Positions 8,162 to 16,190 of a stretch of DNA of 18,580 nucleotides are shown here, piece by piece. Position 1 is the stretch's first letter, and every line of letters begins with the position of its first letter. The stretch spans positions 4,752 through 23,331 of the forward strand of contig FR890553.1 in the NCBI GenBank assembly GCA_000433415.1, written 5' to 3'. This stretch comes from Clostridium sp. CAG:448 (GTDB lineage Bacteria; Bacillota; Clostridia; Oscillospirales; CAG-272). A program made the translations under genes and the position numbers. The notes beneath the pieces are model-generated. The model was not told the origin of the DNA and did no database searches. It saw only the letters and a list, made by a program, of their open reading frames with translations.

Positions 8162-10138
8162 ATGAAGAAACATTTTTTGCGAACAGGAGTTTGTCTGGCA
8201 ATGTCCGCATTGCTGTTGATGGGTGTGGCTTGTAATGGCGGAGGAAAGTCATCCGATACGACCGCGGAGGAAAAGACCGCTCTTACGGAGAGTTCGCAGG
8301 CATCGGAAAATACGGAAAGCGAAACGGAGGAAAAGACAGAAATGACAACCAAAGAGGAAGAAACAACCGGGGCAGAGCGGGCGGACGGCACCTTCGGAAG
8401 TGCGCTTCTGCTGAACGGCTTTCAGGCGGATAAGAATCAGCCCTACATCACCGGAAAGGGATGTGATGTCACCTTCAATGAGGATGGCTCCCTGACCGTA
8501 ACGGGGAATTGGCAAAACGGGGAACGGTTCAGTCCCTTATTGCAGATTTCTTACTTTTCTTTGATGAAATCCTGCCTGACCGGCTATACGGACAAAGATG
8601 ACCTGGTTAACGGCGGAGAAACAAAATATCCGGTTGTCGTGTTCGCTGTCAAAGCAGATGCGATGATTGCCGGTGATACGGAACTGTCCTTTGTTGCCGG
8701 CAGAAAGAGGGATGTGTCCGGCTCTGCCGCGGCACTGACAGAGGCAAAGGGCGGCAGTGACACGGAGTATCTGATTTATGACATGAGTAATACGGATTTT
8801 ACTTCGGATTATCTGTATTCATTGGATTTGGCTTGGGCATGGGGAACCGGGGAAGACAACAATATCGGGGCATCCATGACCGTGTATTCCGTTGCATTCT
8901 ATGAGAACCGCGAGGATGCACTGCAGGCGCTCAGAATAGAGGAACCGGTTACGGAAAATCGCGGGAATCTGCCCCTGAATATCGAAAAGGGCAAGCTGAA
9001 CAGTCTGATTGCCGACATCTTTTCCGGGAATACGGTCGAAAACGAAACGGTGATGTTTTTGGACCGCGGGGATGAGCGTCAACTCTTGTTCCACATTGAC
9101 AAGGTTCTTTCCGTTACCTCTTATGACGGAAAGAAAACCTATGTGGAAGGGAAGGATTACGAGGTCAGGGATGGCAAACTGGTTGCTCTGGAAGGCGGTT
9201 CCATTCCGTGTATCACTTCCGAAAGGTATTACAACGCCGGGTCGGATTCTTTGCTGATGACCGAGCATGACGGGGAAAAGAAATATACCCATTGGGGAGA
9301 GGGGCAAGCGATGACAAACTGGCAGGTCAACGTTACCTATACCCACTCTGACCAGTGGAATGGCTTTAAGCAGTCGTGTGAAGCGCAGGTGTATGCGGAT
9401 TTCCTTCAAAAATTGCAGAACGGCGAAAATGTGACCGTGATTTTTTACGGGGACAGTTGTACTTACGGGGCGGCGTCCTCCTTTGCCTACGGTTATGAAC
9501 CGTTCCAGTATTCCTATGCGTTGCTTGTAACCCAGGCGCTGGCGGATTTGTACGATTATAATGTTGTATTTGTCCGTCCGAAACAGTCCGATACGGGACC
9601 TGTCCCGAAGGCAATCAGACGGGACAATCCGCGCGGGACCATTACCTATATCAACCCCTCCGTTGGCGGCTGGAACTCTGCGGACGGTGTTAAAAATTAT
9701 GATACCTACCTGAAGCCCTATATTGAAAAATACGGTTGTGATCTGTTTGTCATGGACTTGGGCGGAAATGACGGAAGCGCCGAGGCACGGAGCGTCCGGT
9801 TGAATGATGAAACCGTTATTGACCGGGTGCTCTCCGACGCAAAGAACCCCAGTATCGTGATCATGTCCACAATGGTGCCGAACCCGAATGCGGTCAACGG
9901 GTGGTACACGAAGGAGTATATGCAGGAGCCGCAGTTGGTCAGGGCGGCGGAAATGTACCGCAAGCGCGGCGTTTCCTGTGCTGCCTGCTGCATGACCTCC
10001 ATGACGCTGTCGGTGCTCGACCGTGTGGACTTCCGGGACATCAGCGGAAACAACATCAACCATCCCAATGATTTCCTTGCCCGCATTTATGCTTGTACGT
10101 TGTTCCGTACACTGGTGGGGTATGAGAATCTCCGGTAA
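8162..10138 (+). CDS. Lipoprotein SGNH/GDSL-family hydrolase with N-terminal accessory domains
   Basis: 658 residues. Residues 1-24 resemble a lipoprotein signal peptide with Cys24 as the lipidation site, although -3 is Gly rather than Leu. A Ser/Thr/Glu-rich spacer (25-75) follows, then a beta-rich domain of unknown family (about 78-255), a second beta-rich region (about 260-400), and a C-terminal SGNH hydrolase (about 415-658). Block I is FYGDSCTYG with nucleophile Ser432. Block III is GGND (534-537; Asn536). The catalytic His is H634 in NINHPND. The Asp usually three residues before His is Asn631 here, as I recall from related secreted SGNH proteins. Likely an esterase or deacetylase acting on glycans outside the membrane; the substrate is unknown. 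It is transcribed alone, with its own promoter and terminator. Confidence 0.8.
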   Translation: MKKHFLRTGVCLAMSALLLMGVACNGGGKSSDTTAEEKTALTESSQASENTESETEEKTEMTTKEEETTGAERADGTFGSALLLNGFQADKNQPYITGKGCDVTFNEDGSLTVTGNWQNGERFSPLLQISYFSLMKSCLTGYTDKDDLVNGGETKYPVVVFAVKADAMIAGDTELSFVAGRKRDVSGSAAALTEAKGGSDTEYLIYDMSNTDFTSDYLYSLDLAWAWGTGEDNNIGASMTVYSVAFYENREDALQALRIEEPVTENRGNLPLNIEKGKLNSLIADIFSGNTVENETVMFLDRGDERQLLFHIDKVLSVTSYDGKKTYVEGKDYEVRDGKLVALEGGSIPCITSERYYNAGSDSLLMTEHDGEKKYTHWGEGQAMTNWQVNVTYTHSDQWNGFKQSCEAQVYADFLQKLQNGENVTVIFYGDSCTYGAASSFAYGYEPFQYSYALLVTQALADLYDYNVVFVRPKQSDTGPVPKAIRRDNPRGTITYINPSVGGWNSADGVKNYDTYLKPYIEKYGCDLFVMDLGGNDGSAEARSVRLNDETVIDRVLSDAKNPSIVIMSTMVPNPNAVNGWYTKEYMQEPQLVRAAEMYRKRGVSCAACCMTSMTLSVLDRVDFRDISGNNINHPNDFLARIYACTLFRTLVGYENLR

Positions 10139-10169
10139 TTGCGGTACTATCGCAGAGCTATGATTTTTT

Positions 10170-10207
10170 CCGGCGTGTGGCAGTAAAAGCTCGCACGCCG
10201 GATTTTT
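10170..10207 (+). terminator. Intrinsic terminator of the SGNH lipoprotein gene
   Basis: Stem CCGGCGTG (10170-10177) pairs with CACGCCGG (10194-10201) across a 16-nt loop that can extend the stem slightly. ATTTTTG and a second T-run follow. It lies just upstream of the next promoter at 10229. Confidence 0.85.
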
Positions 10208-10228
10208 GTACTTTTTTAAAAAAAGCTC

Positions 10229-10257
10229 TTGACACCGGCTCGAAACTGTGCTATAAT
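10229..10257 (+). promoter_or_regulatory. Sigma-A promoter of the Trp T-box operon
   Basis: Perfect -35 TTGACA (10229-10234), a 17-bp spacer and perfect -10 TATAAT (10252-10257). It is preceded by an A/T-rich tract (10211-10225) that could act as an UP element. Transcription should start near 10264. A full-consensus promoter fits a system controlled at termination rather than initiation. Confidence 0.9.
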
Positions 10258-10263
10258 GCAAAA

Positions 10264-10580
10264 AATCAAAAATCTGTAAACCGATGAATAAGGAGAGTAC
10301 CTTTGATGAGAACATCTGCAGAGAGCCGTGTTTGGTGTGATACGGTGATGGGACGCAAGGGGAATGGGCTTAGGAGGGCGACCGAAAGCGCAGTGTTTTG
10401 CGCGTGAGTAGCAGTCGACGGGAACCGTCACCGTTATCCGGCGGGCTTATATCACGCATTGGTTGGTATTGGCAGACAGAGAGAGGATGTGCTTCTTGCG
10501 CATCAATTTGGGTGGTACCGCGAGCGCCGGACAGGCGCATTCGTCCCAGAACCGTTTTTGTACGGTTCCGGGCTTTTTTA
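10264..10580 (+). ncRNA. T-box riboswitch leader, tryptophan specifier (UGG)
   Basis: The canonical T-box GGGTGGTACCGCG lies at 10510-10522. Stem I elements precede it: GATGA and GGAGAGTA at about 10283-10300, AGAGAGCC and TTTGGTGTGA in the distal arm (about 10319-10340), then GGGGAA-TGG-GCTTAG. The specifier triplet after the conserved GAA is TGG (10365-10367), which is Trp. The terminator stem is GAACCGT/ACGGTTC (10549-10568), extended by CCC/GGG and followed by six T (10574-10579). The CCC at 10545-10547 can pair either with GGG 10570-10572 (terminator) or with GGG 10510-10512 (antiterminator), which is the usual switch. Uncharged tRNA-Trp should stabilise the antiterminator and switch on the genes downstream. 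Confidence 0.95.
10545..10579 (+). terminator. Conditional terminator of the Trp T-box
   Basis: A 7-bp stem (10549-10555 with 10562-10568) and an outer CCC/GGG extension are followed by TTTTTT. It competes with the antiterminator formed by the T-box sequence at 10510-10522. Confidence 0.88.
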
Positions 10581-10710
10581 TTTCCGAACAAAGGGGGGAA
10601 AACGTGTGAAGATAATCAATGGGGCGATTTTTCGATGGCGATGGCTTTCTTTTGGGAGAATGAAAGACAAGGTGTCAGGAAATTTTAATATTGAAAAAGA
10701 GGATACGAAA
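10581..10710 (+). other. Leader segment between T-box terminator and trpX with an in-frame GTG-initiated extension
   Basis: 130 nt without an obvious gene. A strong AAGGGGGG ribosome binding site (10591-10598) is placed 7 nt before a GTG at 10606. From that GTG the frame is open for 35 codons and runs without a stop straight into trpX at 10711. Codons 11 and 13 are both TGG (10636-10638 and 10642-10644), giving R-W-R-W. Either trpX has a second, upstream start, or this is a chance open stretch. Seen directly: ribosome binding site, frame and Trp codons. A regulatory role is inference. Confidence 0.35.
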
Positions 10711-11754
10711 ATGAAAAAAGTAAATCATGTTCTGAAAAATACAAAAAAGATAGTTGCCCTTTTGCTTACCGCAGTTCTGCTCTGCACGGCAGCAGTGGCG
10801 TTTGCGTCCTGTGCAAAGACGGAGAAGAGAACCCTTGCGCAGAAAGTTTCGGACGGAGAAAGCTTGCGGATCGGCGTTATTCAGTATCTGAGCCACCCTT
10901 CGCTTGACAACTGCTATGCCGGTGTCCGGGAAGCGTTGAAACAGTCCGGTATCAAATGTGAGATCACTTATAAAGTCGGTTCCAATACCTCTGCCGAAAA
11001 TGACTGTTCGGCATTCGCGCAGGATATGGTGACCAGCGGGTATGACTTGATCATTGCCATTGCGACGCCCGCCGCAACGCTTGCCTACGCTGCCACGGGA
11101 GATACCGAAATTCCCATGATTTTCTGCGCGGTCTCCGACCCGGTAACGGCACATCTTGTCAAGTCCATGGAGGTTCCCGGCGATCTTTGTACGGGCACAA
11201 GCGATGTGCTGGACCTGGAAGCTCAGGTCGACCTGATTCAGAAAATGCAGCCCGATCTCAAATCCATCGGTATTCTGTACACCTCATCCGAGGCAAATTC
11301 GCTGACCAATCTTAAAAATTTCCGCGCTATCTGCGAAAAACGCGGTTTGCAGGTCAATGCCAAGGCGGTTCAGAATGCTTCCGATGTTCCGGCTGCCGCA
11401 GAGGCGGTTGCCGCGGAGTCGGATTGTATCAATAATTTCACGGACAACAATGTGGTGAATAACCTGAATGTTGTACTGGAAGCGGCTGACCGGCACGGAA
11501 TCCCGGTTTACGGATCCGAAGTGGAACAGGTCAGAAATGGTTGTCTCGCGGCGGTTTCCATCGACTATGTGGCACTGGGACGTGTGACCGGACAAATGGC
11601 GGTTGAGGTGATGAAGGGTGCCGACTGTAAAACCATGGCGGTCAAAACCATTACGGATGCCACCCCGGTGATCAATCAGACGGTGCTTGAAAAGTTGGGA
11701 ATGAGCATGCCGGTTGGCTATGAGAATGCCGAGATTGTGACCGACCGTCACTGA
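10711..11754 (+). CDS. trpX: Tryptophan ABC transporter substrate-binding lipoprotein
   Basis: 347 residues from the ATG at 10711 (ribosome binding site AAGAGGA, 8 nt upstream). The signal peptide ends in FASC with Cys34 as the probable lipidated residue. The mature part matches the ABC_sub_bind family (two Rossmann-like lobes): RIGVIQYLSHPSLDNCYAG at its start, a middle GYDLIIAIATPAA segment, and IPMIFCAVSDPV. It captures substrate outside the membrane for the TrpY/TrpZ importer. I chose the trpX name because the order binding protein, permease, ATPase behind a Trp-specifier T-box is the known trpXYZ arrangement; by protein sequence alone it would only be an ABC_sub_bind protein. An alternative GTG start at 10606 would add 35 residues before the signal peptide and seems less likely. 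Confidence 0.88.
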   Translation: MKKVNHVLKNTKKIVALLLTAVLLCTAAVAFASCAKTEKRTLAQKVSDGESLRIGVIQYLSHPSLDNCYAGVREALKQSGIKCEITYKVGSNTSAENDCSAFAQDMVTSGYDLIIAIATPAATLAYAATGDTEIPMIFCAVSDPVTAHLVKSMEVPGDLCTGTSDVLDLEAQVDLIQKMQPDLKSIGILYTSSEANSLTNLKNFRAICEKRGLQVNAKAVQNASDVPAAAEAVAAESDCINNFTDNNVVNNLNVVLEAADRHGIPVYGSEVEQVRNGCLAAVSIDYVALGRVTGQMAVEVMKGADCKTMAVKTITDATPVINQTVLEKLGMSMPVGYENAEIVTDRH

Positions 11755-11783
11755 GTCTGCGCAATTCGGAAACGGAGCATACG

Positions 11784-12725
11784 ATGTTGGGTTTATTGGA
11801 AGTTGCGCTTAAAAACGGTCTTGTGTTCTCCCTGTTGGCAATGGGGTATTATGTGTCTTTTACCATTCTGGATTTTCCCGATCTGACGGTCGAGGGGACC
11901 TTTCTCTGCGGCGGCGTGGTTTTCGGTGTGTTGGTGACGCACGGGTGCAATCCGTGGCTTGCTTTGCTTGTCGCGCTTGCGGTTGGGTGCCTGTTCGGTA
12001 TGCTGACCGGCTTCCTGCATGTGCGTCTGCATATCCGACCGCTGCTATGCGGTATTCTGGTCGCTACGGCGCTGATCACCGTCAATCTGATTGCAACCTC
12101 TGTCGGCGTGACCGGTGATTGGCGCGGAGAGGGGAGCTCCATCATTACCTATCCGCGTGATCTAGGAACGTTGCATTCCGCATTGCCGTTTTCGCTGATT
12201 CCTGCCCGTGTCGGCGGGGTCAGCCTGCGGGATATGATCCTTTTTCTGTTCGTTGCGGTGATTTTTAAGATTCTCCTTGATCTGTTCTTAAAAACCAGAC
12301 GAGGACTTTTGCTCCGGGCGACCGGCAATAACGCGCAGTTCGTTACCACGCTTGCAAAGGATGCGGGAAACAACAAAATTTTAGGGCTTGCCATCGGAAA
12401 CGGATTTGCCGCCGTATCCGGTGCACTGTATACCCATATCGCCGGCGGTGTCAACCAGTCCATGGGAATCGGCACCGTTGTCATCGGACTTGCTTCGCTG
12501 ATTATAGGTCTTTCGATCTTTCACAAGGTGCGTTTTCTACACGATACGACTAAGGTTATCATGGGAGCTATCATTTATCAGGGGTGTCTTTCCGGCGTGA
12601 ACAAGTTGGGAGTGCCAACGGCATACAATAAGCTGATTATGGCATTTCTGTTTGTACTGGCACTTCTTTTCGGGGATCGTGTCAGGCACAAAAGACGTGT
12701 TGCTAAAGGAACAAAGGGGGAGTAA
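11784..12725 (+). CDS. trpY: Tryptophan ABC transporter permease
   Basis: 313 residues, strongly hydrophobic, with about eight predicted membrane segments. It matches the branched-chain amino-acid/ribose-type permease fold (BPD_transp_2). The segment YYVSFTILDFPDLTVEGTF near the N-terminus is typical of permeases paired with ABC_sub_bind proteins. It forms the membrane channel of the importer. It begins 29 nt after trpX and ends 3 nt before trpZ, so the three are one transcription unit under the Trp T-box. Substrate specificity rests on that regulation, not on residues in the protein. Confidence 0.88.
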   Translation: MLGLLEVALKNGLVFSLLAMGYYVSFTILDFPDLTVEGTFLCGGVVFGVLVTHGCNPWLALLVALAVGCLFGMLTGFLHVRLHIRPLLCGILVATALITVNLIATSVGVTGDWRGEGSSIITYPRDLGTLHSALPFSLIPARVGGVSLRDMILFLFVAVIFKILLDLFLKTRRGLLLRATGNNAQFVTTLAKDAGNNKILGLAIGNGFAAVSGALYTHIAGGVNQSMGIGTVVIGLASLIIGLSIFHKVRFLHDTTKVIMGAIIYQGCLSGVNKLGVPTAYNKLIMAFLFVLALLFGDRVRHKRRVAKGTKGE

Positions 12726-12728
12726 AGC

Positions 12729-13502
12729 ATGCTGGAGCTGTCACATATCAACAAAATATACAACCCCGGTGAAACAACGCAGGCGGCGGTATTTGACGAT
12801 TTTTCGCTTCGGATCGCTAAGGGAGAATTTGTGTCCATTGTCGGTTCCAACGGCAGCGGAAAAACCACAATGCTCAATCTGATCTGCGGTACAATCCCGC
12901 TTGACAGCGGCAGAATCCTGTTGGACGGCAAGGATGTGTGCCGTTTGCCGGAATATATGCGCTACCGGATGATCGGGCGTGTATACCAGAATCCTGCTAT
13001 GGGAAGTTGTCCGGATCTGACGGTGGCGGAGAATATGGCGCTGGCGGATCAGAAGGGCGGGCATTTCGGACTTCAGCGCGGCGTGGATCGGAAGTGTATG
13101 CAGCGATACCGGGAGCAACTGGCAACGCTCGGATTGGGACTGGAGGAAAAGCTGCATACCCGTGTCGGGGCATTGTCCGGCGGGCAACGCCAGGCGATGT
13201 CGCTTTTGATGGCGACCATGACACCTCTTGGGTTTCTGATCCTGGATGAGCATACTGCCGCATTGGATCCCAAGACAGCGGATCTTGTTATGGAACTGAC
13301 AGATCGGGTTGTCCGTCAGAAAAAACTGACAGCCGTGATGGTGACGCACAATCTGCGTTATGCTGTGGAGTACGGCAACCGGATCCTGATGCTTCATAAG
13401 GGCAAAGCCGTATTGGATCGGATGGGTGAAGATAAGGCAAATACCGGCGTACAGGATCTCCTGGCGTTGTTCAATGAGATCAGCGTGGAGTGCGGCAACT
13501 GA
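12729..13502 (+). CDS. trpZ: Tryptophan ABC transporter ATP-binding protein
   Basis: 257 residues, a single ABC ATPase domain. Walker A is GSNGSGKTT (39-47). The Q-loop lies in the RVYQNP region at about 84-89. The signature is LSGGQRQ (149-155). Walker B is FLILDEH (D173, catalytic E174), followed by a D-loop ALDP, and the switch His is H207 in VTHN. It hydrolyses ATP to drive transport through TrpY. It starts 3 nt after the trpY stop, so translational coupling is likely. All motifs needed for activity are present. Confidence 0.92.
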   Translation: MLELSHINKIYNPGETTQAAVFDDFSLRIAKGEFVSIVGSNGSGKTTMLNLICGTIPLDSGRILLDGKDVCRLPEYMRYRMIGRVYQNPAMGSCPDLTVAENMALADQKGGHFGLQRGVDRKCMQRYREQLATLGLGLEEKLHTRVGALSGGQRQAMSLLMATMTPLGFLILDEHTAALDPKTADLVMELTDRVVRQKKLTAVMVTHNLRYAVEYGNRILMLHKGKAVLDRMGEDKANTGVQDLLALFNEISVECGN

Positions 13503-13527
13503 ATTTGAAACTGTTTTTTGAGCCAGA

Positions 13528-13557
13528 CGGTGCATGGGAACTGCGTTGCATGTGCCG
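13528..13557 (+). other. Intergenic stem-loop between trpZ and the APC permease gene
   Basis: CGGTGCATG (13528-13536) can pair with CATGTGCCG (13549-13557), a 9-bp stem with two G-U pairs and a 12-nt loop. No T-run follows, so it is not an intrinsic terminator on the plus strand. It could be an RNA processing or stability element that separates expression of trpXYZ from the permease. No convincing promoter is seen in the 127-nt gap (13503-13629); the best match, TTGCAT at 13546 with GATATA at 13569, is weak. Confidence 0.3.
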
Positions 13558-13629
13558 GTGAAATTCGCGATATACCCCGCTAATGATGCAATTATATATA
13601 AACTGACAGAAAAGAAAGGGAACACAGTT

Positions 13630-14991
13630 ATGAACAATCAATTAAAGGAAAAGTACGGACTCATTACGGCGATTGCCATGGTTGTCGGCATTGTGATCGG
13701 AAGTGGCGTCTTTTTTAAGGCGGAAAAGGTTTTGGATGCAACGGGTGGGAATTTACCGTTTGGCATTCTCGCGTGGGGAATCGGCGGTGTGATCATGATG
13801 ATCTGTGCCTATACTTTCTCCGTTTTAGCCACACGCTACAGCCATGTCAACGGTTTGGTGGACTATGCGGAGGCGACGGTCGGCAGAGGGTATGCCTATC
13901 TGGTCGGATGGTTTTCTACCTTTATCTACTATCCCGCTATGACCAGCGTGCTTGCATGGGTGTCCGCGCGGTACTTTTGTGTCATTCTCGGGTGGGATAT
14001 TACCGGGGGACCGTGCATGGTGGTTACCTGCCTGTTCTTAGTCGGGAGTTATGCGGTCAATGCGCTTTCTCCGGTGCTTGCCGGAAAATTTCAGGTGGCA
14101 ACAACCGTCATCAAACTGATTCCGCTGTATCTGATGGCAATTGTCGGAACGGTTGTGGGGCTGTGCAACGGTATGACTGTTGAGAACTTTACCAGTGTGG
14201 TCAGTCGGGATATTTCCACGGGCAACGCGTTGCTTACCGCAGTGGTTGCGACTGCGTTTGCGTATGAAGGCTGGATTATCGCGACCAGTATCAATGCGGA
14301 ACTGAAGAATGCAAAACGGAACTTGCCGATCGCCCTGCTTGCCGGCTCGACAATTATTGTCCTGACCTATATTCTGTATTATGTGGGTCTTGCAGGCGGC
14401 GTGGGAAATGAGGAACTGATGAAGAGCGGGGAAGCCGGTGCACAGCTTGCATTCGGTAATGTATTCGGGAAGATCGGCGGTACGACGCTGTTTGTGTTTG
14501 TCGTGATTTCCTGTCTTGGGACGCTGAACGGACTGATGTTGGCATCTACGCGCGGAATGTATGCCATTGCCGCACGGAAGAACGGTCCCCGACCTGCGCT
14601 GTTTGAGGATGTTTCCGCACACACCAATATGCCTGCCAATTCTTCTGTGGTCGGGCTTTTGATGTGCGCACTCTGGCTGACTTATTTCTACGGCGCGAAT
14701 CTGGTGGAAAAGCCGTGGTTCGGACCGGTGGTGTTTGATTCTTCCGAGTTGCCGATTGTGACCATTTACGCGATCTATATGCCCATTATGCTGCGTATGA
14801 TGGTGAAGGAAAAAAGTCTGCATCCGGTCAAGCGTTTTCTGTTTCCCATTCTGACACTGCTTTGCTGTCTCTTCATGATATTTGCCGCAGTGATTGCGCA
14901 CGGAATGGGCGTGGTTTGGTATCTTTTGGTTTTTGCATGCATCATGGCAATCAGCGTGTTTTTTTACAAAAAAGAGGAAAAAACGGTATAA
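13630..14991 (+). CDS. APC-superfamily amino acid permease (LAT/SteT-like)
   Basis: 453 residues from the ATG at 13630, which has GAAAGGGAA upstream. An ATG 96 nt earlier (13534) lacks a good ribosome binding site and would add a poor N-terminus. About 12 membrane helices are apparent. The first helix carries GIVIGSGVFF (20-29), the substrate-backbone-binding motif of APC transporters. Overall it resembles the L-amino-acid exchanger branch (B. subtilis SteT-like). It should exchange or import an amino acid. Its place 127 nt behind trpZ, with no clear promoter or terminator between, suggests Trp or another aromatic as substrate. That is inference; by family alone serine, threonine or others are equally possible. 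Confidence 0.85.
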   Translation: MNNQLKEKYGLITAIAMVVGIVIGSGVFFKAEKVLDATGGNLPFGILAWGIGGVIMMICAYTFSVLATRYSHVNGLVDYAEATVGRGYAYLVGWFSTFIYYPAMTSVLAWVSARYFCVILGWDITGGPCMVVTCLFLVGSYAVNALSPVLAGKFQVATTVIKLIPLYLMAIVGTVVGLCNGMTVENFTSVVSRDISTGNALLTAVVATAFAYEGWIIATSINAELKNAKRNLPIALLAGSTIIVLTYILYYVGLAGGVGNEELMKSGEAGAQLAFGNVFGKIGGTTLFVFVVISCLGTLNGLMLASTRGMYAIAARKNGPRPALFEDVSAHTNMPANSSVVGLLMCALWLTYFYGANLVEKPWFGPVVFDSSELPIVTIYAIYMPIMLRMMVKEKSLHPVKRFLFPILTLLCCLFMIFAAVIAHGMGVVWYLLVFACIMAISVFFYKKEEKTV

Positions 14992-15057
14992 GCCGTGCGA
15001 TAAAAGCAGAGCATATCGGAAGGCAGGTCGTTTTTTACACGAAGAAAGGAGATACAT

Positions 15058-16155
15058 ATGAAGGATATTACACAGATTGATCCGAGGTTTTTGACGAGTG
15101 TGCAACTGGACCGCAACAGTGTGACGGCGTATGACGTTACCTTACCGCCGTTTTCCGTGCACGGGCTCTTATTGCCGCAGAATGAGAATGATCGGTTCCG
15201 TCGGTTGCCGGAAGAGGTGGCAGCGGCAACTAATTCGGGAGTTTTGGAATTGCATGCCAATACCGCCGGCGGTCGTGTACGGTTTGTGACGGATGCTTCG
15301 GTAATCGGTATTTGCGCCGTCATGCCGCGACTGTGCCGCGCGTCGCATTTTGCGTTGAGCGGTTCCTGCGGATTTGACCTGTATGCCGCAAAGACGGACG
15401 GCAGTGGAGTTCATCACGTGCAGACCTTCTTGCCTCCGTATGACATGACCGACACTTACACAGGCGTATACCGTTGTGCCGGTGGAGAGATGACGGAGTA
15501 TACGTTGAATTTTCCTCTGTATAGCGATGTTTCTTCCCTGTACGTCCTGCTGAGCAAGGGCGCAACGGTCGGTGCGCCGCGTCCCTATCGGGTGCAGACA
15601 CCGGTTGTGTACTATGGCTCTTCCATCACGCAAGGCGGATGTGCTTCGCGTCCGGGCAATGCATACCAGAGCATGATTGCACGCAGACTGGATTGTGATT
15701 TCGTGAACCTGGGCTTTTCCGGCAGTGCATGTGGTGAAACGGTCATTGCGGATTATATTGCCGGGTTATCCATGTCCGCCTTTGTGATGGATTATGACCA
15801 CAATGCGCCGGATGTGGCACATCTTGCCGCTACGCACGCCCCCATGTTTGCCCGCATTCGTGCGGAAAATCCGACATTGCCCATTATCTGTGTTTCCCGT
15901 CCGGATTATTTTTTCTGCCCGGCGGAGTGCGAACCGCGCAGGCAGGTAATCGAGAAAACGGTGCGGGATGCCGTTGTGGCGGGGGATCGATATGTTTCTT
16001 TTGTGGACGGGCGTGATTTTGCGGCGCAGTTCGGAGCAGGGGACTGTATCAGCGTGGACGGCTGTCATCCGAACGACCTTGGGTTCTTCTGTATGGCGAT
16101 CCGTCTTGGAACGGAGCTTGCACATTGGATTGGGCAGAATGAGTTGACGGAATAA
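15058..16155 (+). CDS. GxDLY-domain SGNH/GDSL hydrolase (esterase-like)
   Basis: 365 residues with a strong AAAGGAG ribosome binding site and no signal peptide, so cytoplasmic. An N-terminal beta-sandwich carries the GxDLY motif (GFDLY, 105-109), which in known families precedes an SGNH domain of the Lipase_GDSL_3 type. The hydrolase part begins near residue 180: GSSITQGG (nucleophile Ser189; the GDS motif is GSS, as usual in this subfamily), an LGFSGSA block near 220, and DGCHPND with D334 and H337 completing the triad. It probably removes acetyl or similar groups from sugars taken into the cell; the substrate is unknown. It lies 66 nt behind the APC permease without a visible promoter, so it may be the last gene of the Trp T-box transcript, an odd partner for amino acid uptake. 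Confidence 0.82.
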   Translation: MKDITQIDPRFLTSVQLDRNSVTAYDVTLPPFSVHGLLLPQNENDRFRRLPEEVAAATNSGVLELHANTAGGRVRFVTDASVIGICAVMPRLCRASHFALSGSCGFDLYAAKTDGSGVHHVQTFLPPYDMTDTYTGVYRCAGGEMTEYTLNFPLYSDVSSLYVLLSKGATVGAPRPYRVQTPVVYYGSSITQGGCASRPGNAYQSMIARRLDCDFVNLGFSGSACGETVIADYIAGLSMSAFVMDYDHNAPDVAHLAATHAPMFARIRAENPTLPIICVSRPDYFFCPAECEPRRQVIEKTVRDAVVAGDRYVSFVDGRDFAAQFGAGDCISVDGCHPNDLGFFCMAIRLGTELAHWIGQNELTE

Positions 16156-16190
16156 CACATACGGGAACACAGAAAAATATAAAAAACATG

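Noticed and set aside
8819..10315. 498-codon minus-strand open frame opposite the SGNH lipoprotein gene
   Set aside because: It runs through the terminator and into the next promoter region, has no domain pattern, and the plus strand carries intact SGNH motifs.
10459..10710. Extension of the trpX frame back to an ATG at 10459
   Set aside because: That stretch is the 3' half of the T-box leader, including T-box sequence and terminator; coding there would conflict with the RNA structure. Only the part from 10606 merits a second look.
12741..13637. 298-codon minus-strand open frame opposite trpZ
   Set aside because: The plus strand has all ABC ATPase motifs in order; the reverse frame shows none.
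14038..15105. 355-codon minus-strand open frame opposite the APC permease
   Set aside because: Cys/His/Arg/Gln-rich translation typical of the complement of a membrane protein gene; no ribosome binding site or motif.
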